Shown: positions 28,679 to 39,325 of the stretch, piece after piece
Position numbering within the stretch: the stretch's first letter is position 1
Layout: every line of letters begins with the position of its first letter
NCBI RefSeq assembly: GCF_009709675.1
Contig: NZ_WMLB01000025.1
Location: 186,001 to 250,000, forward strand
Origin: Agromyces bracchium
GTDB lineage: Bacteria; Actinomycetota; Actinomycetes; Actinomycetales; Microbacteriaceae
DNA: 64,000 bases
Direction: 5' to 3'
Notes under the pieces: model-generated
Database searches by the model: none
The model's input: only the letters and a program-made list of their open reading frames with translations
What the model was told of the DNA's origin: nothing
Program-made: the position numbers and the translations under genes

Positions 28679-30889
28679 ATGTCTCCGGCCGATCCGCTCC
28701 ACGACCTGGGCGTGCGCACCGGACCGGGCGGCGGCACGATCCGCGTCTGGTCCGAGCACGCGACCTCCGTGGACCTCGAGATCTTCGGCGCCGAAGACCT
28801 GGACTGGGCGCTCGAGCGCGTGCCGCTCGAACGTCACGAGCACGGCGTGTGGCAGGCGGCATCCGCTGCCCTGCTGCCCGGCGCACGCTACGGGCTGCGC
28901 GTCGACGGGCCGGCGGGGCTCGAGCACGCCTTCAACCCGGCGCACACGCTGCTCGATCCGTGGGCCCGCGGCCTCCAGCCCGCGGCGGACGGGTCGTGGC
29001 GCGGCGTCGTGATGGACTCGCTCGCGGCGGAGGGCTTCGACTGGGGCGGCGTCGGCAAGCCGCGCGTGCCGCTCGACCACACGGTCGTCTACGAGGCGCA
29101 CCCGAAGGGGTTCAGCCGGCTCAACGAGCGCATCCCCGAGGTCCTGCGGGGCACCTACGCCGGGCTCGCGCACGACGCGTCGCTCGAGTACCTCACCGGC
29201 CTCGGCGTCACGACCGTCGAACTGCTGCCCGTGCAGGCGTTCGTGGCCGAGGAACGGCTCGTCCGCCAGGGTCAGGTCAACTACTGGGGCTACAACACGC
29301 TCGGCTTCTTCGCGCCGCACGCGCCGTACGCGAGCGCAGCGGCCCAGGCCGCCGGCCCCGCCGCGGTGCGACGCGAGTTCGCGGGCATGGTCAAGCGCCT
29401 CCACGAGGCGGGCCTCGAGGTCGTGCTCGACGTCGTCTACAACCACACCGCGGAGGAGGGCCGGCAGGGGCCGACGTACAGCTTCCGCGGCATCGACAAC
29501 GCCTCGTACTACCGCCACGACGCGCACGGCCGCTACGTGGACACCACGGGGTGCGGCAACACGCTCGACTTCGGCCACGACGCGCCCGTGCGGCTCGTGC
29601 TCGACTCGCTGCGCTACTGGGCCGACGAACTGCAGGTCGACGGCTTCCGCCTCGACCTCGCGGCGACGCTCGGCCGCGATGCGCTCGGCGCCTACTCCCC
29701 CGAGCATCCGCTGCTCGCCGCCATGCTCGCCGACCCCGTCATCGGCGCGGGAAAGCTCATCGCCGAGCCGTGGGACGTCGGCCCGTTCGGCTGGCAGACC
29801 GGCAACTTCGCGCCCGGCTTCAGCGAGTGGAACGACCGCTACCGCGACCGCATGCGCGACTTCTGGCTCGGCGACCTGCGTCGCGAGCGGCACGGCGAGC
29901 ACGGCAGCGGCATCGGCCGTTTCGCGACGCGCCTCGCGGGTTCGTCGAACACGTTCGCCGTCGAACGCGGACCGCTCGCGAGCCTGAACTTCATCACCGC
30001 GCACGACGGGTTCACGCTCGCCGACCTCGCCGCCTACGACGTCAAGCACAACCTCGGCAACGGCGAGCACAACCGCGACGGCGCCGATCACAACAACTCC
30101 TACAACCACGGCGTGGAGGGGGCAACGGACGACCCGGACGTCTCGGCGGCGCGCCGCCGGAGCATCCGGAACCTGCTCGGCACCCTGTTGCTCTCGGCGG
30201 GCGTGCCCATGCTGACGGCGGGCGACGAGTACGGCCGCAGCCAGCGCGGCAACAACAACGCGTACTGCCACGACTCCGAGCTGACCTGGCTGGCGTGGTC
30301 GGCCGACGAGCGGGACGCCGCGCTCGAGGCGACCACCCGGCACCTGCTGCGGCTCCGCCGCGAGCACCCGGCGCTGCGGCCGGTCCGGTACGGGCGCTTC
30401 GGCGAGCGCGTGCCGAGCGCGTCGCAGATGGACTGGTACAACGCCGACGGCGAGACCATGACGATCGAGCACTGGCACGACCCGTCGCAGCGGACCCTGC
30501 AGTTCCTCGCCGCCTCGACGCCCGAGTTCGAGGGGTTCAACCGCATCCTGCTCGTCGTCCACGCCTCGGAGCGCGAGGTCGAGGTGCTGCTGCCCGAGCA
30601 CCCCGGCGTCGACGACTACGAGCTGCTGTGGGACTCGGCCGTCGACGAGCCGGGCGACGAGCTCGGCGCGCGGCACCAGCCCGGCACGCGCCTCGCGATG
30701 ACCCCGCAGTCGATGCGGCTCTACCGTGCGTCGGGCGACCCGGCGCCGGTGCTCGTCGATGCCGCGGCCGGCTCGCTCGGCGCGGGCGCCGACGAGGCCG
30801 ACGTCGCGGACGACGGTCGCCGAGCCGACGACACCGCGGACCGTGGCGCGAGCGACGCAGCGAACGCGGTACCCGAGGCCCCGGCCTGA
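28679..30889 (+). CDS. glgX: Glycogen debranching enzyme GlgX
   Basis: 736 residues of GH13. It hydrolyses alpha-1,6 branches of phosphorylase-trimmed glycogen. N-terminal CBM48-like domain, then barrel motifs DVVYNHTAE, DGFRLDLAATLGRD (nucleophile Asp), IAEPWDVGPFGWQTGNFAPGF-type acid/base Glu segment and ITAHDGFTLADL. The isoamylase-type NHNRDG region HNLGNGEHNRDGADHN is present. The C-terminus carries an Ala/Asp-rich extension of about 40 residues. Overlaps ybaK by TGATG. Confidence 0.95.
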   Translation: MSPADPLHDLGVRTGPGGGTIRVWSEHATSVDLEIFGAEDLDWALERVPLERHEHGVWQAASAALLPGARYGLRVDGPAGLEHAFNPAHTLLDPWARGLQPAADGSWRGVVMDSLAAEGFDWGGVGKPRVPLDHTVVYEAHPKGFSRLNERIPEVLRGTYAGLAHDASLEYLTGLGVTTVELLPVQAFVAEERLVRQGQVNYWGYNTLGFFAPHAPYASAAAQAAGPAAVRREFAGMVKRLHEAGLEVVLDVVYNHTAEEGRQGPTYSFRGIDNASYYRHDAHGRYVDTTGCGNTLDFGHDAPVRLVLDSLRYWADELQVDGFRLDLAATLGRDALGAYSPEHPLLAAMLADPVIGAGKLIAEPWDVGPFGWQTGNFAPGFSEWNDRYRDRMRDFWLGDLRRERHGEHGSGIGRFATRLAGSSNTFAVERGPLASLNFITAHDGFTLADLAAYDVKHNLGNGEHNRDGADHNNSYNHGVEGATDDPDVSAARRRSIRNLLGTLLLSAGVPMLTAGDEYGRSQRGNNNAYCHDSELTWLAWSADERDAALEATTRHLLRLRREHPALRPVRYGRFGERVPSASQMDWYNADGETMTIEHWHDPSQRTLQFLAASTPEFEGFNRILLVVHASEREVEVLLPEHPGVDDYELLWDSAVDEPGDELGARHQPGTRLAMTPQSMRLYRASGDPAPVLVDAAAGSLGAGADEADVADDGRRADDTADRGASDAANAVPEAPA

Positions 30890-31386
30890 TGGCGAAGCGA
30901 GCGGATGCCTCGGCCGGCACGCCCGCGACCGTCGCGCTGGCACGCGCCGGCATCCGCTTCACGGCGCACCCGTACGAGCACGACCCGCGCGCGGCCGCGT
31001 ACGGCCTCGAGGCCGCCGAGAAGCTCGGCATCGAGCCGGAGCGCGTCTTCAAGACGCTCCTCGCGAGCGTCGACGGCGCGCTCGCCGTGGGCATCGTCCC
31101 CGTCGCCGACCAGCTCGACCTGAAGGCGCTCGCCGCAGCGCTCGGCGGCAAGCGCGCCGAGATGGCCGACCCCTCGCTCGCGGAGCGGAAGACGGGCTAC
31201 GTCGTCGGCGGCATCAGCCCGATCGGCCAGAAGGTCGCGCTGCCGACCGTGCTCGACGAGTCCGCGATCCTGTTCGAGACGATCCTCGTCTCGGGAGGTC
31301 GCCGCGGCCTCGACCTCGAGCTCGCCCCCGACGACCTCCTGGCGGTCACCTCGGGCCGCTACGCCCCGATCGCCCGGGCGCGCTGA
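30889..31386 (+). CDS. ybaK: Cys-tRNA(Pro)/Cys-tRNA(Cys) deacylase YbaK
   Basis: 165 residues of the YbaK/EbsC editing family, which clears Cys mischarged on tRNA-Pro in trans. Recognised by GLEAAEKLGIEPERVFKTLL, the Lys in FKTL, VADQLDLKALAAALGGKRAEMA and the segment GYVVGGISPIGQK. The ATG shares a base with the glgX stop, so it is translated from the glgX message, although the functions are not related. It converges on glgP. Confidence 0.93.
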   Translation: MAKRADASAGTPATVALARAGIRFTAHPYEHDPRAAAYGLEAAEKLGIEPERVFKTLLASVDGALAVGIVPVADQLDLKALAAALGGKRAEMADPSLAERKTGYVVGGISPIGQKVALPTVLDESAILFETILVSGGRRGLDLELAPDDLLAVTSGRYAPIARAR

Positions 31387-31398
31387 CCCGGCGTCCGT

Positions 31399-33963
31399 TC
31401 AGCCGGCGGCGGCGACCAGCCCCAACTCGGCCGGCGAGACGAGCAGCGGATGCCGCGGCACCACCCGCACGGTGTACCCGAATGCGCCGGCCCGGTCGAG
31501 CGTGACGGCGCCCGTGTACACGCAGGTCGCGGCATCCGTCGTCGACGCCCCGTCGGGCACGAGCTCGGCGACGCGCGCGTGGTCGATGCGGTCGTCGCCG
31601 TGCGAGTGGCCGTAGACGACCTCGACGGCCACGTCGGCCTCCGTCAGCGCGCCCAGCGCGACGTGCGCGCGCAGGTGCAGCTCGTCGCCGACGTGCGGCG
31701 TCGACTCGAGCCCGCCGGACTCGACGTGCGCGACCTGCACGCCCGGCCAGGCGGCGCGCACGCGCGCGCCCCACGCGGCGAGCTCGCGCGCGGGCTTCGC
31801 CCCGTCCGCACCGACCACGGCGGCGTGCTCGGCCGCCGGGCGGTACAGCCGCTCGACGTACTCGCGCACCATGCGGTCGGCGCCGAGCTCGGGCGAGAGG
31901 TGCGCGAGCGTGCGTCGCACGCGCGCCATCCACTCCGTCGGCACGCCGTCGCGGTCGCGGTCGTAGAAGAGCCGCGTGATGCGGTGCTCGATGAGGTCGT
32001 ACAGGGCGGATGCCTCGAGCCGATCCCGCTCGGCCTGGTCGCCCGCGGCATCGGCGGTCGGGATCACCCAGCCGTGGTCGTCGGCGGCGTACTCGGCCCA
32101 CCAGCCGTCGAGGATCGACAGGTTCAGGGCTCCGTTCATGGCGGCCTTCATGCCCGACGTGCCGCACGCCTCGAGCGGGCGGAGGGGGTTGTTCATCCAG
32201 ACGTCGCAGCCCGGATAGAGCAGCTGAGCCATTCCGATGTCGTAGTCGGGCAGGAACACGATGCGCTCGCGGAGCTCGGGTCGCTGCGCGAACTGCACGA
32301 GCCGCTGGATGAGTCGCTTGCCCTCGTCGTCGGCCGGATGCGCCTTTCCCGCGATCACGAACTGCACCGGGCGGTCGGGATTCGTGAGGATCGCCGCGAA
32401 GCGCTCCGGATCCTGCAGCATGAGGGTCAGTCGCTTGTACGTCGGCACGCGGCGCGCGAAGCCGATCGTGAGCACGTCGGGGTCGAGCACGCGGCGCACC
32501 CAGTCGGGCGCGACGGCGCCGCCGTGCTGGTCGGCCCACGCACTCGAGAGGCGGCGGCGGGCGTCCTCCACGAGCTGCAGGCGCATGCCGCGCTTCACGC
32601 CCCAGAGCTCGGCGTCGCTGACCGCGGCGCTCAGCCAGTCGGCGTGCTCGGTGTCGCCCGTGCCGAGTCGCTCCTCGGCGAGCGCGAGCAGCGCCGGGTC
32701 GGTCCAGGTCGGGGCGTGCACGCCGTTCGTGACCGAGGTGATGGGCACCTCGTCGGCGTCGAAGCCGGGCCACAGGTCGCCGAACATGCGTCGGCTGACC
32801 TCGCCGTGCAGCTTCGAGACGCCGTTCGCACGCTGCGCGAGCCGGAGCCCCATCATCGCCATGTTGAACGCGCTGTCCTCCGCAGGCACTCCCGGTTCGA
32901 GCCCGAGCGGGAGCGCGTCGGCGGGGTCGATGCCGGGCAGCAGTCCCGACTCGAGGTAGCTCGCGACGAGCGCCTGGTCGAAGCGGTCGATGCCCGCGGG
33001 CACGGGCGTGTGGGTCGTGAAGACCGTGCCGGCGCGCACGAGCTGGAGCGCCTCGGCGAACGAGAGCCCGTCGCCGATGCATGCCGAGATGCGCTCGAGC
33101 CCGAGGAACCCGGCATGCCCCTCGTTCATGTGGAACACGTCGGGGAAGTGCCGGCCGGTGAGCCCGCTCCACGCGCGGAGCGCGCGCACGCCGCCGATGC
33201 CGAGCAGCAGCTCCTGCTGCAGGCGGTGCTCGCCGCCGCCGCCGTAGAGCCGGTCGGTCACCTGGCGGAGGTCGTCGTCGTTCGCGGGGATGTCGGTGTC
33301 GAGGAGCAGCAGCGGCACCCGACCCACCGCGGCCTGCCAGACGCGGGCGTGCAGGCTGCGACCGCCCGGCACGGCGAGGGTGACCTGCACCGGGGTCCCG
33401 TCGGCGCGACGCAGAACCGAGAGGGGCAGCCCGTCCGGATCGAGCGCCGGGTAGCGCTCCTGCTGCCAGCCGTCGGGCGCGATGGCCTGCGAGAAGTAGC
33501 CCGCCTTGTAGAACAGGCCGACCGCCACGAGCGGCACCCCCAGGTCGGAGGCGGCCTTGAGGTGGTCGCCCGCGAGGATGCCGAGTCCGCCCGAGTACTG
33601 CGGCAGCGCCTCGGTGATGCCGAACTCCGGCGAGAAGTACGCGACCGTCCTCGGCGTCTCGGCGCCGAGCGACTGGTACCAGCGCGGCTCCGACACATAC
33701 GCGCGGAGCTCGTCGCGCTCGCGCTCGGCCCATCCGATGAAGCCCTCGTCGGCCGCGAGTTCGTCGAGCCGGCGGGCCTCGACGTCGCCGAGGAACGCGA
33801 TCGGGTCGCGTCCCGAACGGCGCCAGCCCAGGGGGTCGATGTGCTCGAACAGGCGTCGCGTCGGCTCGTGCCACGACCATCGGAGGTTCGCGGCGAGCTC
33901 CTCGAGCGCGCCCAGCTGAGGCGGAACGACGGCGCGGACGGTGAACTTGCGGATGGGCTTCAC
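31399..33963 (-). CDS. glgP: Alpha-glucan (glycogen/maltodextrin) phosphorylase
   Basis: 854 residues, GT35 phosphorylase of the actinobacterial type with an N-terminal DUF3417-like region (RKFTVRAVVPPQLGALEELAANLRWSWHEPT). PLP/phosphate site segments: AYFSPEFGITEALPQYSGGLG, FHMNEGHAGF, ITSVTNGVH, GFARRVPTYKR and the PLP-lysine region EACGTSGMKAAMNG. It releases glucose-1-phosphate from glycogen ends. GTG 33963 lies seven bases after TAGGGT. It is divergent from glgE. Confidence 0.95.
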   Translation of the reverse strand: MKPIRKFTVRAVVPPQLGALEELAANLRWSWHEPTRRLFEHIDPLGWRRSGRDPIAFLGDVEARRLDELAADEGFIGWAERERDELRAYVSEPRWYQSLGAETPRTVAYFSPEFGITEALPQYSGGLGILAGDHLKAASDLGVPLVAVGLFYKAGYFSQAIAPDGWQQERYPALDPDGLPLSVLRRADGTPVQVTLAVPGGRSLHARVWQAAVGRVPLLLLDTDIPANDDDLRQVTDRLYGGGGEHRLQQELLLGIGGVRALRAWSGLTGRHFPDVFHMNEGHAGFLGLERISACIGDGLSFAEALQLVRAGTVFTTHTPVPAGIDRFDQALVASYLESGLLPGIDPADALPLGLEPGVPAEDSAFNMAMMGLRLAQRANGVSKLHGEVSRRMFGDLWPGFDADEVPITSVTNGVHAPTWTDPALLALAEERLGTGDTEHADWLSAAVSDAELWGVKRGMRLQLVEDARRRLSSAWADQHGGAVAPDWVRRVLDPDVLTIGFARRVPTYKRLTLMLQDPERFAAILTNPDRPVQFVIAGKAHPADDEGKRLIQRLVQFAQRPELRERIVFLPDYDIGMAQLLYPGCDVWMNNPLRPLEACGTSGMKAAMNGALNLSILDGWWAEYAADDHGWVIPTADAAGDQAERDRLEASALYDLIEHRITRLFYDRDRDGVPTEWMARVRRTLAHLSPELGADRMVREYVERLYRPAAEHAAVVGADGAKPARELAAWGARVRAAWPGVQVAHVESGGLESTPHVGDELHLRAHVALGALTEADVAVEVVYGHSHGDDRIDHARVAELVPDGASTTDAATCVYTGAVTLDRAGAFGYTVRVVPRHPLLVSPAELGLVAAAG

Positions 33964-33970
33964 GGGGTCA

Positions 33971-33976
33971 ACCCTA
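33971..33976 (-). promoter_or_regulatory. -10 box (TAGGGT), leaderless start for glgP
   Basis: TAGGGT on the minus strand, seven bases before GTG 33963. Confidence 0.45.
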
Positions 33977-34073
33977 CGCAGCACCGTGTGTCCGAGAGAT
34001 GAACGGATGCGACGACACCGTCGGGGGGCGCGCAGCACCGCGCAACCCGGTGTCGATCGAGCGGCATCCGCGC

Positions 34074-34079
34074 TACGGT
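34074..34079 (+). promoter_or_regulatory. -10 box (TACGGT), leaderless start for glgE-glgB
   Basis: TACGGT six bases before GTG 34086. Confidence 0.45.
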
Positions 34080-34085
34080 CGGAAC

Positions 34086-36101
34086 GTGACGAGCCGCCCA
34101 GTTCGAGCCGGCCGGATCCCCGTGACCCGGCTCACGCCCGCCCTGCCCGATCCGCGATGGAACCCGAAGGCGTTCTCCGGGGAGGTGGTCCCGTTCCGCG
34201 CCACGGTGTTCCGCGAGGGGCACGACCTCGTGGGCGCGATGCTCGTGCTCACGAGCCCGTCGGGCGTGAAGCAGCGGCACCGCATGACGGCGGGCGCCGC
34301 GGGCACCGACCGCTGGGAGGCGAAGGTCCGGCTCGACGAGCTCGGCACCTGGCGCTGGCGTGTGACGGGCTTCGGCGACGAGGTCGGCACGTGGGTGCAC
34401 GACGCCGAGGTGAAGATCGACGCGGGCGTCGACGTCGAGCTGATGTACGAGATCGGCGCGCGCCTCGCCGAGCGCGCGGCGAAGGAGGCCGGCCGGCCGG
34501 CCGCCGTGCGCAAGCGCCTGAAGGCGTACGCCGCCGCGCTCCGCGAGACTGAGGCCGCGGCATCCGCTCGCCGCGCGCTGCTCGAGGACCCGGTGCTCGA
34601 GGAGTTCCGCGCCCGGCCGCTCGCCCGCCTCACGACCGACTCCGAGGAGCACGAGATCCTCGTGGAGCGGCGGCGCGCGGGCGTCGGCTCGTGGTACGAG
34701 TTCTTCCCGCGGTCCGAGGGCGCGCGCCGGCTCAAGAAGGACGGCTCGTGGAAGTCGGGCACGTTCCGCACCGCGCAGCGCCGGCTCGACGGCGTCGCGG
34801 CGATGGGCTTCGACGTGGTCTACCTGCCGCCGATCCACCCCATCGGCTTCGCGTTCCGCAAGGGCCCGAACAACACGCTGACGCCCGGCCCGTTCGATCC
34901 CGGCTCGCCGTGGGCGATCGGCGCGGCGACCGGCGGTCACGACGCGATCCACCCCGACCTCGGCACGCTCGCCGACTTCCGCGCCTTCGTGCGCAGGGCC
35001 GCGGCGCTCGGTATCGAGATCGCGCTCGACCTGGCCCTCCAGGCCTCCCCCGACCACCCGTGGGTGACCGAGCACCCGGAGTGGTTCACGACCCTCCCCG
35101 ACGGCACGATCGCCTACGCCGAGAACCCGCCGAAGAAGTACCAGGACATCTATCCCGTGAACTTCGACGACGACTTCGAGGGCCTCGTCGTCGAGGTGAC
35201 CCGCATCGTGCGGCACTGGATGAAGCAGGGCGTGCGCATCTTCCGCGTCGACAACCCGCACACCAAGCCGCTCGCGTTCTGGGAGCGCCTCATCGGCGAC
35301 ATCAACGCGACCGACCCCGACGTGGTGTTCCTCGCCGAGGCGTTCACGCGGCCGGCGATGATGCATGCGCTCGCCATGGTCGGCTTCCAGCAGTCGTACT
35401 CGTACTTCACCTGGCGCAACACCAAGGCCGAGCTCGAGGAGTTCCTCACGAGCGTGTCGCAGGAGACGGCCGACTTCATGCGGCCGAACCTGTTCGTGAA
35501 CACCCCCGACATCCTCACCGAGTACCTCCAGTTCGGCGGGCCGGCCGCGTTCACCGTGCGGGCGACCATCGCAGCCACGGCCGGGGCGACGTGGGGCGTG
35601 TACTCGGGCTTCGAGCTGTTCGAATCGGTCGCGCGGCCGGGTGCCGAAGAGGCCATCGACAACGAGAAGTACGAGTACAAGCCGCGCGACTTCGCCAAGG
35701 CCGAGGCGGATGGCCGGTCCCTCGGCCTCTACCTCGGGATCCTGAACCGCATCCGCGCCGACCACCCCGCGCTCGGGCAGCTCCGGAACATCCGCTTCTA
35801 CTACAGCGACGACGACTCGGTGCTCGTCTACTCCAAGCACCTCGAGGGGCGCTTCATCGAGGGGCACGGCCCCGACGACCACGACACGATCCTCGTCGTG
35901 GCGAACGTCGACCCGCACTCGGTGCGCGAGACGACCGTGCACCTCGACCTCCCGGCGATCGACCTGCCCGAAGGCGGCACGTTCGAGGTCGAGGACCTCG
36001 TGACCGGCGACCGCTGGGAGTGGGGCGAGCACAACTACGTGCGACTGGACGCGTTCACGCAGCCGGTGCACATCCTCCGAGTGATTCGAGGCGCGGAATG
36101 A
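34086..36101 (+). CDS. glgE: Alpha-1,4-glucan:maltose-1-phosphate maltosyltransferase GlgE
   Basis: 671 residues, GH13_3. It extends alpha-1,4-glucan with maltosyl units from maltose-1-phosphate. Motifs: [42 protein letters not shown] (nucleophile Asp), [10 protein letters not shown] (acid/base Glu) and [12 protein letters not shown] helical insert lies at about 140-175. The GTG follows TACGGT by six bases; the next upstream in-frame ATG would add an unconserved tail. It overlaps glgB by ATGA, the same gene pair as in mycobacteria. TreS and Pep2, which make maltose-1-phosphate, are not in this window. Confidence 0.95.
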   Translation: MTSRPVRAGRIPVTRLTPALPDPRWNPKAFSGEVVPFRATVFREGHDLVGAMLVLTSPSGVKQRHRMTAGAAGTDRWEAKVRLDELGTWRWRVTGFGDEVGTWVHDAEVKIDAGVDVELMYEIGARLAERAAKEAGRPAAVRKRLKAYAAALRETEAAASARRALLEDPVLEEFRARPLARLTTDSEEHEILVERRRAGVGSWYEFFPRSEGARRLKKDGSWKSGTFRTAQRRLDGVAAMGFDVVYLPPIHPIGFAFRKGPNNTLTPGPFDPGSPWAIGAATGGHDAIHPDLGTLADFRAFVRRAAALGIEIALDLALQASPDHPWVTEHPEWFTTLPDGTIAYAENPPKKYQDIYPVNFDDDFEGLVVEVTRIVRHWMKQGVRIFRVDNPHTKPLAFWERLIGDINATDPDVVFLAEAFTRPAMMHALAMVGFQQSYSYFTWRNTKAELEEFLTSVSQETADFMRPNLFVNTPDILTEYLQFGGPAAFTVRATIAATAGATWGVYSGFELFESVARPGAEEAIDNEKYEYKPRDFAKAEADGRSLGLYLGILNRIRADHPALGQLRNIRFYYSDDDSVLVYSKHLEGRFIEGHGPDDHDTILVVANVDPHSVRETTVHLDLPAIDLPEGGTFEVEDLVTGDRWEWGEHNYVRLDAFTQPVHILRVIRGAE

Positions 36102-38302
36102 CCGACACGACCCCCGTCCATGCACCATCGGTCCCCGACGACCTCCTGCTGGCCGTCGCCGAGGGGCGCCACCACGACCCGCACCAGGTGCTCGGCCAGC
36201 ACGGGTTCGAGTCGCCCGGCGAGGGCGGGGCGCACACGGTCATCCGCGTGCGACGTCCGCTCGCGGCATCCGTCACCGCCCTGCTCGACGACGGCGCCGA
36301 ACTCGGCCTCGCGCACGTCGGCCACGGCGTCTGGGCTGGTGCCGGCACGTTCGGGCCGACCGGCTACCGCGTGCGCGCCCGGTACGACGACGGCACGGAA
36401 TGGACCGCCGACGACCCCTACCGCTACGCGCCCACCATCGGCGAGCTCGACCTGCACCTCATCGAGGAGGGCCGACACGAGGAGCTGTGGACCGTGCTCG
36501 GCGCGCACCACCGCGAGTTCCCGTCGATCACGGGGCCGCTTCGCGGCGTCTCGTTCACCGTGTGGGCACCGCGCGCCCGCGCGGTGCGCGTCGTCGGCGA
36601 CTTCAACCGGTGGGACGGCCTCGGGCACTCCATGCGCAACATGGGCTCGAGCGGCGTCTGGGAGCTGTTCGTGCCCGACGTCGAACCCGGGGCGGCGTAC
36701 AAGTTCGAGATCCTCGCGCAGTCGGGCGAGTGGCTGATGAAGGCAGACCCGATGGCCCGCCGCGCCGAGGTCGCGCCCGCGACCGCGTCGGTCGTGGCGA
36801 CGAGCGGTCACGACTGGGCCGACGGCGAGTGGATGTCGGGGCGCGCGCACCGCAACCCGCACGAGCTGCCCATGAGCATCTACGAGCTCCACCTCGGGTC
36901 CTGGCGCCCCGGCAAGGGGTACCGCGACATCGCGGACGAGCTGATCGAGTACGTGCAGTGGCTCGGCTACACGCACGTCGAGTTCCTGCCCCTGGCGGAG
37001 CATCCGTTCGGCGGATCGTGGGGCTACCAGGTCACCGGCTACTACGCGATCACGAGCCGGTTCGGCTCCCCGGACGACCTGAAGTACCTCATCGACCGGC
37101 TGCACCAGGCGGGCATCGGCGTGATCATGGACTGGGTGCCAGGGCACTTCCCGAAGGACGAGTGGGCACTCGCGAGCTTCGACGGCGAACCGCTCTACGA
37201 GCACCCCGACCCGCGCCGCGGCGAGCAGAAGGACTGGGGCACGCTGGTCTTCGACTACGGCAACCCCCGCGTGCGGAACTTCCTCGTCGCGAACGCGCTC
37301 TTCTGGCTGGAGGAGATGCACGTCGACGGTCTCCGCGTCGACGCCGTGGCCTCCATGCTCTACCTCGACTACTCGCGCGAGGACGGCGAGTGGCTGCCGA
37401 ACTGGTACGGCGGCCGCGAGCACCTCGAGGCCATCGGCTTCCTGCAGGAGGCCACCGCGACGGCCTACAAGCGCAACCCGGGCGTGGTGATGATCGCCGA
37501 GGAGTCGACGTCGTGGCCGGGCGTGACCGCGACGACCTCGTCCGGCGGCCTCGGCTTCGGGTACAAGTGGAACATGGGGTGGATGCACGACACCCTGCAG
37601 TACATCCAGCGCGACCCGATGTACCGCTCGCACCACCACGGCGAGCTCACCTTCTCGTTCCTGTACACGTTCAGCGAGCACTTCATCCTGCCGATCAGCC
37701 ACGACGAGGTCGTGCACGGCAAGGGGTCGCTCGTGCGCAAGATGCCGGGCGACCACTGGCAGCAGCTCGCGAACACGCGCGCCTACCTCGCGTACATGTG
37801 GGCGCACCCCGGCAAGCAGCTGCTGTTCATGGGGCAGGAGTTCGGGCAGCTCTCCGAGTGGAGCGAGGAGCGCGGCCTCGACTGGTGGATCCTCGACCAG
37901 CCGAGCCACCGCCAGCTCGCGGAGCTCGTCGGCCGTCTGAACCGCACCTACGCCGAGACGCCCGCGCTCTGGCAGCTCGACGACGACTCGGCCGGCTTCG
38001 ACTGGGTCGAGGGCGGCGCGGCCGACATGAACGTGATCGCGTTCCTCCGCTACGACCGGGATCGCCGGCCGCTGCTGTGCATCGTCAACTTCGCGGGCAA
38101 CCCGCACGAGGGCGTGCGCTTCGGCCTGCCGTTCGCGGGCCGCTGGCGCGAGGTGCTGAACACGGATGCCGCGGAGTTCGGCGGCTCGGGCGTGGGCAAC
38201 CTCGGCGGGGTCGACGCGACCGACGAGCCGTGGGCGGGCAAGCCGGCCTCAGCCGTCTTCACGCTGCCGCCGCTCGGGGCGCTCTGGTTCCGGCCCGCCT
38301 GA
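36098..38302 (+). CDS. glgB: 1,4-alpha-glucan branching enzyme
   Basis: 734 residues, GH13_9. N1 domain (about 10-110) precedes the CBM48 domain ([24 protein letters not shown]). The catalytic barrel follows: [41 protein letters not shown] (nucleophile Asp), [13 protein letters not shown] (Glu) and [14 protein letters not shown]. It introduces alpha-1,6 branches and forms with GlgE the glucan-building pair. The ATG lies inside the glgE stop (ATGA). Confidence 0.97.
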   Translation: MTDTTPVHAPSVPDDLLLAVAEGRHHDPHQVLGQHGFESPGEGGAHTVIRVRRPLAASVTALLDDGAELGLAHVGHGVWAGAGTFGPTGYRVRARYDDGTEWTADDPYRYAPTIGELDLHLIEEGRHEELWTVLGAHHREFPSITGPLRGVSFTVWAPRARAVRVVGDFNRWDGLGHSMRNMGSSGVWELFVPDVEPGAAYKFEILAQSGEWLMKADPMARRAEVAPATASVVATSGHDWADGEWMSGRAHRNPHELPMSIYELHLGSWRPGKGYRDIADELIEYVQWLGYTHVEFLPLAEHPFGGSWGYQVTGYYAITSRFGSPDDLKYLIDRLHQAGIGVIMDWVPGHFPKDEWALASFDGEPLYEHPDPRRGEQKDWGTLVFDYGNPRVRNFLVANALFWLEEMHVDGLRVDAVASMLYLDYSREDGEWLPNWYGGREHLEAIGFLQEATATAYKRNPGVVMIAEESTSWPGVTATTSSGGLGFGYKWNMGWMHDTLQYIQRDPMYRSHHHGELTFSFLYTFSEHFILPISHDEVVHGKGSLVRKMPGDHWQQLANTRAYLAYMWAHPGKQLLFMGQEFGQLSEWSEERGLDWWILDQPSHRQLAELVGRLNRTYAETPALWQLDDDSAGFDWVEGGAADMNVIAFLRYDRDRRPLLCIVNFAGNPHEGVRFGLPFAGRWREVLNTDAAEFGGSGVGNLGGVDATDEPWAGKPASAVFTLPPLGALWFRPA

Positions 38303-38324
38303 CCTCGGCGGTCGAGCAGCCGGT

Positions 38325-38363
38325 GGTCGAGTAGCACCGGCGAAGCCGGAGCGTATCGAGACC
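38325..38363. repeat. REP-like element between the convergent glgB and thioredoxin-like genes
   Basis: GGTCGAGTAG, then the hairpin CCGGC-GAA-GCCGG, then CGTATCGAGACC. From memory this resembles palindromic intergenic elements that recur in Microbacteriaceae genomes. The outer arms pair only at their ends. It fills the 60-base gap between two convergent genes, where it may act as a two-way terminator. GGTCGAGCAG just upstream (38310-38319) is a partial second copy. Confidence 0.55.
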
Positions 38364-39325
38364 TAGTAGAGCAGCATCGCGAGTCGGCGACGCGCCGCGG
38401 CCACGCGCGGGTCCTCGACGCCGACCACCTGGAACAGCTCGAGCAGACGCTCGCGGACGCGGTTCTTCCCGTCGCCGTCGAGCGTCGGGAAGAGCTCGAG
38501 CAACCGGGCGAACGCGTCGTCGACATGCCCGCCCGAGAGGTCGAGGTCGGCGACGTCGAGCTGCGCATCGAGGTCCGCCGGAGCGGTCGCCGCGCGGTTC
38601 CGGATCTCGTCGAGCGTCTTGCCCTGCAGGCGGCCGAGGAGGTTCGCCTGCGCGAGCCCCGCGACGGCGAGGTCGTCCCGCGGGTCCTGCCCGATCGCCG
38701 TACGGTAGGCGGATGCCGCGGCGTCGTAGTCGCCGCGGCTGATCGCGTCGAACGCCTCCTGGTGCAGGGGCGGAAGCGGCTCCTCGACGGGCTCCTCGGG
38801 CGCACCCTCGACCGCGCCCTCGCCGTCGGCGGCGGGCACGCGCCCGGTCACGCCGTTGCGTTCGGCGACCTCGAGCAGCTGGTCGAACACCTGGTCGATG
38901 ACGTCGTCAGGCTGCACGCCCTGGAAGAGCGGGACCGGCTGGCCGGCGACGAGGGCGACCACCGTCGGGATCGCCTGCGCCTGCAGCGCCTGCACGAGCT
39001 GCGGGCTGCGGTCGGCGTCGGCGGGGGCGAGCACGAGGCGCCCCTCGCGGGCGTTCACGAGTCGCTCGAGCGACGCGACCAGCTGGGTGGACTGCTCGCT
39101 CCACGAGGCCCACAAAGCGAGGACCACCGGCACGGAACGCGACAGCTCGAGCACCTGGCCGAAGCTCTGGTCGTCGACGGCCGCGACGTAGCCGGTCGCG
39201 CCTCCGGCCGCGGGCGTCGCGCCCGGGGCATCCGTCGCCCGACGCTCGTCGCGGTGCACGAGCGAGGACAGGTCGACCGCGCCGCGCAGGCTGGCGGGCT
39301 CGTGGGGCGGGAACGCGTTCGTCAC
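38363..39325 (-). CDS. Thioredoxin-fold/TPR co-chaperone, CnoX (YbbN)-like
   Basis: 320 residues. A thioredoxin-like domain lies at about 45-155, where the redox motif position reads WASWSEQS (72-79), so both cysteines are missing and it cannot be a disulfide reductase. The C-terminal half (about 190-320) has TPR-like helices (HQEAFDAISRGDYDAAASAYRTAI...; HVDDAFARLLELF). The layout matches YbbN/CnoX, a holdase that hands clients to chaperones. The GTG start overlaps the stop of the upstream membrane-protein gene (GTGA). Confidence 0.82.
   Translation of the reverse strand: MTNAFPPHEPASLRGAVDLSSLVHRDERRATDAPGATPAAGGATGYVAAVDDQSFGQVLELSRSVPVVLALWASWSEQSTQLVASLERLVNAREGRLVLAPADADRSPQLVQALQAQAIPTVVALVAGQPVPLFQGVQPDDVIDQVFDQLLEVAERNGVTGRVPAADGEGAVEGAPEEPVEEPLPPLHQEAFDAISRGDYDAAASAYRTAIGQDPRDDLAVAGLAQANLLGRLQGKTLDEIRNRAATAPADLDAQLDVADLDLSGGHVDDAFARLLELFPTLDGDGKNRVRERLLELFQVVGVEDPRVAAARRRLAMLLY

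Noticed and set aside
39286-39325. Possible separate small gene before the thioredoxin-like gene
   Set aside because: It is only the coupled GTGA junction of the two neighbouring genes.
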